Below are positions 7,766-11,975 of a stretch of DNA of 11,975 bases, one piece after another (positions within the stretch are counted from its first letter, which is position 1; the number at the start of each line of letters is the position of its first letter). Location: NCBI GenBank assembly GCA_020216625.1, contig JAIUYB010000027.1, forward strand, positions 1 through 11,975, written 5' to 3'. The translations under genes and the position numbers were made by a program. Origin of the DNA: Desulfarculus sp. (GTDB taxonomy: Bacteria > Desulfobacterota > Desulfarculia > Desulfarculales > Desulfarculaceae). The notes under the pieces were generated by a model. It worked only from the letters and a program-made list of their open reading frames with translations, was not told the origin of the DNA and made no database searches.

Positions 7766-9040
7766 CTAGAACTTGAAGACCAAATCCGCGTGGATCATGT
7801 CGAACTCGGCGCTGGCGCCGGTGAGCTTCTCGTCCTCGGGCTGGCTGTGGTACCAGGTGAGCTGCGCGTCGGTGTACTCGAAGATCTTGTACTTGGCGCT
7901 GATCACATAGCCCTTGCGGTTGTTGAAGTTGAAGTCGGAGTCGCTGAACCAGCCGGGGGTGGAGTTGGCCTGGATGACCTTGTAGTCGGCGGTGATGCCG
8001 AAGGGGCCGTAGTCCAGGCCCAGGCCGACGTCGTAGCCGGAGTCCTTGCCGGCCGCCGCGCCGGTCAGATCCTCCTCGGAGTTCTTCATGTAGTGGCCCC
8101 AGACGCTGGCCTTGAGATTCTCGCCCAGCTTATGGGTGTACTTGCCGTAGACGTCCCAGACCTTGAACTTGGGCAGGGTGCCGTCGGCCTTGAGCACGTT
8201 GCCGTTGAGGGTGGTGGGGAAGTTGCCCACCTTCTCGTACTTGCTCCAGTCATAGTAGCTGGCGGCCACGGTCAGGTCGCAGGCGCCCTGCTTCCAGTTG
8301 ACGCCGGCCTGGGGGGCGTAGAGCACCGCGTCGCCTGGATCGTCGTTCTTCTGCTCCTTGAGGACGAAGGCGCCCAAGGTGACGAAGGGCTTGATGGCGC
8401 CCTTCTTGTTGAACATGAACTGCAACGCCGCGCCCTCGGGCACCACGTCGGAGTCCCACATGATGTTGGTGGTCACGTAGGGGTTGGTGAACTTGCCGCC
8501 GGTGGCGGTCACGATCTTGTCCAGGAAGGAGGGGGTCCACTTGGCGTAGGCGTGGTCGATGCCCCAGCTCTTCTCGCTGAACCAGTTGTCCAGGGTCTGG
8601 TTGGTGCTGGTGGGATCGTCGTCGGCGCCGGAAACCATGCGCAGGCCCACCTGCAGGTCCTCGTGGATCTGGCTGCGGGCGCCGAAGCGCAGGCGGTAGC
8701 GCCAGCGGGTGCGGTCGTCGGTGGACTTGCCCTTGAAGTCATCGGTCATCTTGGTTTCCATGCGCAGGCGCAGGTCGCCGTAGAGGCTGATGCGCTCCAG
8801 CCACTTGGGCAGGGAGTCCTTGGCGGCCTTGGAAGCCACCACCGCCACCTGCTCGCCCTGCTGGGCCTGGGTCTGCTGCACCTGGCCCAGCTGACCCTTC
8901 AGCTCGTCCAGGCTCTGCTCCAGCATTTTGATCTTCTGCTCCAACTCGACCTGGGTGGCGGCGGACGCCGGCAGACCCAGGCCCACGGCCAGCGCCGCGC
9001 CCACCAGACACGCGGCCAGGCCCTTGCCAAATCTTCTCAT
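7766..9040 (-). CDS. Putative outer-membrane porin (Porin_5-like), probably phosphate-related
   Basis: Outer-membrane beta-barrel of 424 residues. A Sec signal peptide covers residues 1-27 (MRRFGKGL, a hydrophobic core, then ASA before the cut). A heptad-patterned coiled coil follows at about 29-70 (VELEQKIKMLEQSLDELKGQ), then alternating aromatic beta-strands. The stretch RLRFGARSQIHEDLQVGLRM with DPTSTNQTLDNWFS resembles the putative-porin family Porin_5. The last residue is Phe, the usual barrel-assembly signal. Start: ATG 9040 has AAGGAG 7 nt upstream and begins the signal peptide; the frame extends to 9067 without better support. It lies between pstS and pstC, downstream of a strong hairpin, and ends at an intrinsic terminator. 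A role in phosphate passage is inferred from context only; the sequence does not show the selectivity of OprP-type channels. Confidence 0.9.
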   Translation of the reverse strand: MRRFGKGLAACLVGAALAVGLGLPASAATQVELEQKIKMLEQSLDELKGQLGQVQQTQAQQGEQVAVVASKAAKDSLPKWLERISLYGDLRLRMETKMTDDFKGKSTDDRTRWRYRLRFGARSQIHEDLQVGLRMVSGADDDPTSTNQTLDNWFSEKSWGIDHAYAKWTPSFLDKIVTATGGKFTNPYVTTNIMWDSDVVPEGAALQFMFNKKGAIKPFVTLGAFVLKEQKNDDPGDAVLYAPQAGVNWKQGACDLTVAASYYDWSKYEKVGNFPTTLNGNVLKADGTLPKFKVWDVYGKYTHKLGENLKASVWGHYMKNSEEDLTGAAAGKDSGYDVGLGLDYGPFGITADYKVIQANSTPGWFSDSDFNFNNRKGYVISAKYKIFEYTDAQLTWYHSQPEDEKLTGASAEFDMIHADLVFKF

Positions 9041-9072
9041 TTCGTTCTCCTTTTCACGTTGTCTCAAACGCC

Positions 9073-9103
9073 GGACCGCAACGCCCCTAGGGTGTTGCGG
9101 TCC
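9073..9103 (-). other. Strong intercistronic hairpin between pstS and porin
   Basis: GGACCGCAAC pairs perfectly with GTTGCGGTCC. The stem continues inward by one G-T and three G-C pairs to a 3-nt loop, giving a 14-bp stem. It fills most of the gap between the pstS stop and the porin ribosome site. No T-run follows on the minus strand, so a full terminator is unlikely. Partial attenuation, RNA processing or 3' protection of the pstS message would each suit a gene pair needing more binding protein than porin; this role is an inference. Confidence 0.6.
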
Positions 9104-9118
9104 AGCCGCCAGCCGGGT

Positions 9119-9943
9119 TTAGTTCATCGGGACGAAGCCCTCTTCCTTGACGATCTTCTGACCCTCGGGGCCCAGCACGAACTCGATGAAGTCCTTCACC
9201 GCGCCCTTGGGCTCGCCGTTGGTGTACATGTTCAGGCCGCGGGCGATGGCGTAGCTCTTGTCCTTGGCGGTCTGGGGGGTGGCCTCGACGCCGCCCACGC
9301 TCAGGGCCTTGACCTGGGGGTTGAGATAACCGATACCCACGTAGCCGATGGCGTACTTGTTGCCGGCCACGGCCTGGGCCACCGCGCCGTTGCTGGCCTG
9401 GAGCTGGGCGTCGGGACGAACCCGGTCCTTGCCCAGAACGTGCTCGTTCCAAACCTCGAAGGTGCCGGAGCTGGAATCACGGCTGACCACCACCACGGGC
9501 TTGTCCTCGCCGCCGACCTCCTTCCAGTTCTTGATCTTGCCGTTGTAGATGTCCTTCAGCTGCATCAGGCTCAGGTCCTTGACCGGGTTGGCCGGGTTGA
9601 CCACCGGCACGATGCAGTCCAGGGCCACCACGAACTGCTTGGGCTTGACGCCCTTGGACTGGGCCAGTTCCTCCTCCTTGGCCTTCATCTCGCGCGAGGA
9701 GTTGCCGATGTCGGCGGTGCCGTCGATGATGGCCTTGATGCCGTCGCCACTGCCGGTGCCGGCCACCGAGATCTTGGCCGCGGTGTTCTTTTTCATGAAG
9801 ACCTCGGCCGCCTTCTGGGCGATGGGCAGCACGGTGGTGGAGCCGGTGATGGCGATGTCCTCGGCGGCGGCGGGGGCCGCCAAGCCGGCGATCGCCAGGC
9901 CCAGGACGGCCATGGCGCTGGTGATCTTGGCGAAGCGTTTCAT
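9119..9943 (-). CDS. pstS: Periplasmic phosphate-binding protein PstS
   Basis: Soluble periplasmic receptor (274 residues) that delivers phosphate to PstCAB. A signal peptide covers residues 1-27, ending APAAA before EDIAITGS; there is no lipobox Cys at the cut, so it is probably free rather than a lipoprotein. Ligand-loop motifs typical of PstS are GSTT (34-37), GTGSGDG (62-68), the NSSREM segment (81-86) and SRDSSSGT (154-161). It belongs to the shorter PstS class common outside enterobacteria. Start: ATG 9943 has GGAGGG 6 nt upstream and starts the signal peptide exactly; the frame runs up to 9997, but those residues precede a normal signal peptide. It is the first gene of the unit, with the porin 78 nt downstream and a Pho-box-like repeat about 95 nt upstream. 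Confidence 0.97.
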   Translation of the reverse strand: MKRFAKITSAMAVLGLAIAGLAAPAAAEDIAITGSTTVLPIAQKAAEVFMKKNTAAKISVAGTGSGDGIKAIIDGTADIGNSSREMKAKEEELAQSKGVKPKQFVVALDCIVPVVNPANPVKDLSLMQLKDIYNGKIKNWKEVGGEDKPVVVVSRDSSSGTFEVWNEHVLGKDRVRPDAQLQASNGAVAQAVAGNKYAIGYVGIGYLNPQVKALSVGGVEATPQTAKDKSYAIARGLNMYTNGEPKGAVKDFIEFVLGPEGQKIVKEEGFVPMN

Positions 9944-9976
9944 CAATTCCCTCCATTGGTTGCAATGCGTGAAAAC

Positions 9977-9991
9977 TCGCGTGCGACGCGA
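9977..9991 (-). other. Short hairpin in the pstS 5' leader
   Basis: Inverted repeat TCGCGT/ACGCGA with a 3-nt loop, between the predicted pstS promoter and its ribosome site. It may shape or stabilise the leader. It is small enough to be chance. Confidence 0.2.
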
Positions 9992-10021
9992 AATCATGCT
10001 CCTCGAAGCTTTCTGGGCCCA

Positions 10022-10054
10022 AGACTAGGGGCGGCCTGTGACGTCCAGGTTACG
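10022..10054 (-). promoter_or_regulatory. Pho-box-like promoter of pstS
   Basis: On the minus strand CGTAACC, four bases TGGA, then CGTCACA: two half-sites starting 11 bp apart, with GTAAC and GTCAC cores like those upstream of pstC. A -10-like TAGTCT (10027-10022) begins 9 nt after the second half-site. This is the geometry of PhoB-activated promoters, where the Pho box replaces the -35. It would give a leader of roughly 70 nt ahead of pstS. Confidence 0.55.
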
Positions 10055-10101
10055 GGGGCTAGACGATTGGACGACATCCTCCCCGTCCCAAGGCTGGACA
10101 T

Positions 10102-10158
10102 TGGCGGAGCTTCCGGGCATGATTGCGATTCATGGCGTGTTCACGCAGCGCTCCGCCA
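10102..10158 (+). repeat. Separated 9-bp inverted repeat upstream of the cyclase-DHp gene
   Basis: TGGCGGAGC (10102-10110) and GCTCCGCCA (10150-10158) are perfect inverted copies about 39 nt apart, ending 30 nt before the favoured GTG start. It could be an operator pair or a leader stem. No clear -35/-10 pair for the plus-strand genes was recognised in 10055-10188. Confidence 0.3.
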
Positions 10159-10188
10159 TTGGGCGGCGCGATGGGGAGGACGGGGATC

Positions 10189-11160
10189 GTGCCGGGGCCG
10201 CTGTGGGATGTCAGCCTGCGCCTGGGCCGGGAGGGGGCCGCCTATCCTGGCGATCCGCCCTATTGGCGTCACGAGCAGCAATCTTTGGAGCGGGGCGACC
10301 CCTTCACCCTGTCCAGCCTCTGCCTCTGCGCCCACTCCGGCACCCACCTGGACGCCCCGGCCCATTTCCTGCCCCACGGACGCACCCTGGACGCCTACCC
10401 GCCCCAGCGCTTCGTCCTGCCGGCCTGGCTGGTGGAGGCCCCGGGCGGCCCCACCCTGGGTCCGGAGGTCCTGGACGGGCTGCCCCCCCAGGCCCAGGGC
10501 CGGGCGCTGTTGTTCAAGACCGCCAACTCCACCCGCGGCCTGGCCACCGCCACCACCTGGTCGCCGGATTACGTCCACCTGGGGCCGGAGCTGGCCCGGC
10601 GCTGCCTGGACTTGGGAGCGGAGCTGGTGGGCCTGGACGCGCCCAGCCTGGACAACCCCGCCTCAAGCGATTATCCCGTGCACCGATTGCTCCTGGAGGC
10701 CGACGCCCTGATCCTGGAGGGGCTCAATCTGGCCGCGCCCGCGCCCGGCCCCTATCTGCTGATCTGCGCGCCTCTAAAACTGGACGCGGCCGAGGCCGCC
10801 CCGGCCCGGGCCCTGCTCTGGAGCGAGGATGACTGGTCCCCGCCCGGCCTGGACCTGGGCCAGACCCGGCTCCAGGCCGCCCGGGCCATGGCCGGGGCCG
10901 CTTGCCACGAGATGAACCAGCCCCTGCAGGCGCTCCTTAGCCAATGCGAATTGCTGGCCGACGAACTGGAAGGACTGGCTGGCCTGGAGGCGCCCCGCCG
11001 TCGGCTCCAGGCCATGCTCGACCAGGTGCGCCGCCTGGCGGTCATCACCGGCCGCCTCCACCGCCTGGTTCGTTACAAGACCATCGAATACCCCGGACGC
11101 CAGCGCATCGTGGACCTGGAGCGGGCCACCCGGCCCCCCGAGGACGAGGAGCCGGCCTAG
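10189..11160 (+). CDS. Cyclase/formamidase-family enzyme fused to a histidine-kinase DHp domain
   Basis: A 323-residue protein of two unlike parts in one uninterrupted frame. Residues 1 to about 205 are a cyclase family (kynurenine formamidase-like, PF04199 type) hydrolase with the metal motif H49-S-G-T-H53-L-D55-A-P-A-H59. The distal H165 and E177 match the positions of the remaining metal ligands in bacterial KynB, so an active metallohydrolase is likely; the substrate is unknown. Residues about 225-310 are a DHp/HisKA-like helical hairpin with H-box H240-E-M-N-Q-P-L, ending RLVRYKTIEYPG and RIVDLERA. No N, G1 or G2 ATPase boxes follow, so it cannot be a complete kinase. Start: GTG 10189 has GGGGAGG about 9 nt upstream and opens directly into the enzyme fold; in-frame ATGs at 10171 and 10123 are less likely. 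It is divergent from pstS and followed 2 nt later by a glycosyltransferase. Confidence 0.85.
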   Translation: MPGPLWDVSLRLGREGAAYPGDPPYWRHEQQSLERGDPFTLSSLCLCAHSGTHLDAPAHFLPHGRTLDAYPPQRFVLPAWLVEAPGGPTLGPEVLDGLPPQAQGRALLFKTANSTRGLATATTWSPDYVHLGPELARRCLDLGAELVGLDAPSLDNPASSDYPVHRLLLEADALILEGLNLAAPAPGPYLLICAPLKLDAAEAAPARALLWSEDDWSPPGLDLGQTRLQAARAMAGAACHEMNQPLQALLSQCELLADELEGLAGLEAPRRRLQAMLDQVRRLAVITGRLHRLVRYKTIEYPGRQRIVDLERATRPPEDEEPA

Positions 11161-11162
11161 GC

Positions 11163-11975
11163 ATGGCCGCCACCCCGCCGCCGCTGTTCACGGTCTTCAC
11201 CCCGACCTACAACCGCGCCCACACCCTGGACCGGGTGCGCGCCAGCCTGGCCGCCCAGACCTTCACCGATTTCGAGTGGCTGATCGTGGACGATGGCTCC
11301 AGCGACGGCACCGCCGAGCTGGTGGAAGGCTGGCGAAGGGACGCGGCCTTCCCCATCCGCTACCAATATCAAAAGAACCAGGGCAAGCACGCGGCCCTGA
11401 ACCGGGGCGCGGCCCTGGCCCGGGGGGAGTTGTTCCTGACCCTGGATTCCGACGACGCCTGTCTGCCCCAGGCCCTGGAGCGCCTGGCCTGGCACTGGCG
11501 ACAAATACCCGAAGCCGTCCGCCCGCGTTTCGCCGGGGTGGCCGGCCGCTGCCAGGACCAGAACGGACGCCTGGTGGGATCGCCCCTGCCCCGGCCGGTG
11601 ATGGAGGTCAGCGCCCTGGAGCTGCGCCATCGCTGGCGGGTGAAGGGCGAGCTGTGGGGCTTCACCCGCAGCGACCTGGTGCGGGCCCATCCCGCGCCCG
11701 AACCGCCCGGGGCCCGTTTCGTGCCCGAGGACCTGATCTGGACCCCCATCGCCCGCGCCCACCTGACCCGGTTCGTGGACGAGCCCCTGCGGGTCTACCA
11801 CCAGGGCCAGTCCGACAGCCTCACCGCCTCCGGCGCGCCGGCCGGCCACCGTCTGGGGCTGATGCTCTGGCACCGCCAGACCCTGAATCTGGAGATGGAC
11901 TGGTTCTGGCGCGACCCGCTGCCTTTGCTGCGGGCCGGGGTAAACTACGCCCGCTTCGCCGCCGGCGCGGGCCTG
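11163..11975 (+). CDS. Family 2 glycosyltransferase (3' end outside window)
   Basis: The frame is open from ATG 11163 to the window edge (271 codons). It encodes an inverting GT-A glycosyltransferase that moves a sugar from a nucleotide-sugar donor, usually for surface polysaccharide or lipid glycans. Visible motifs are FTPTYNRAHTLDRV (12-25), the donor-binding VDDGSSDGT (42-50), GKHAALNRG (74-82), the metal-binding LDSDD (94-98), and PEDLIW (188-193), whose acidic pair is probably catalytic. The cytosolic domain has no membrane segment in the part seen. The ATG is 2 nt after the stop of the cyclase-DHp gene and the likely ribosome site (GAGGAG) lies inside that gene, so translation is probably coupled. 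Acceptor and donor sugars cannot be told. Confidence 0.93.
   Translation, partial: MAATPPPLFTVFTPTYNRAHTLDRVRASLAAQTFTDFEWLIVDDGSSDGTAELVEGWRRDAAFPIRYQYQKNQGKHAALNRGAALARGELFLTLDSDDACLPQALERLAWHWRQIPEAVRPRFAGVAGRCQDQNGRLVGSPLPRPVMEVSALELRHRWRVKGELWGFTRSDLVRAHPAPEPPGARFVPEDLIWTPIARAHLTRFVDEPLRVYHQGQSDSLTASGAPAGHRLGLMLWHRQTLNLEMDWFWRDPLPLLRAGVNYARFAAGAGL

Noticed and set aside
7694..10711. Plus-strand open frame of 1005 codons opposite the porin and pstS
   Set aside because: It is antisense to two clearly recognised genes and a terminator, its translation is biased to G, L, V, H, Q and A with no domain, and it arises from high GC at third codon positions.

Overview
The window is GC-rich, densely coded bacterial DNA. 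High GC, a Gram-negative envelope (a porin with a C-terminal Phe and two Sec signal peptides), an EAL-CBS-GGDEF signalling protein and an orphan histidine-kinase DHp domain together suggest a free-living Desulfobacterota-type (deltaproteobacterial) organism. That placement is an inference from composition and gene types; no rRNA or tRNA is present to test it.

The core, positions about 4150-9943 on the minus strand, is a complete high-affinity phosphate uptake locus. In transcription order it is pstS (periplasmic phosphate binding protein), a Porin_5-type outer-membrane porin, an intrinsic terminator, then pstC, pstA, pstB and phoU. pstC/pstA overlap by 4 nt (ATGA), pstA/pstB by 7 nt, and phoU follows pstB after 31 nt. 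Two Pho-box-like direct repeats with an 11-bp period lie upstream of pstS and upstream of pstC. This suggests two phosphate-responsive transcription units, pstS-porin and pstCAB-phoU. The porin would admit phosphate through the outer membrane, PstS would capture it, PstCAB would import it, and PhoU would report transport status to a PhoR-type sensor that is not in the window.

Downstream of phoU on the same strand is a roughly 270-nt non-coding leader. It can fold into a 77-nt cloverleaf-like structure (3999-4075). Then come a large c-di-GMP protein (degenerate GGDEF, EAL, CBS pair, GGDDF) and a methyl-accepting chemotaxis protein cut by the window's left edge. This part is signal output, linked to the phosphate genes only by position.

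To the right, divergent from pstS on the plus strand, is an unusual fusion: a cyclase/kynurenine-formamidase-family metalloenzyme joined in frame to a histidine-kinase DHp (HisKA-like) domain with no ATPase domain. A family 2 glycosyltransferase follows 2 nt later and runs off the right edge. The fusion protein, the structured leader and the paired Pho boxes are the observations most worth following up.
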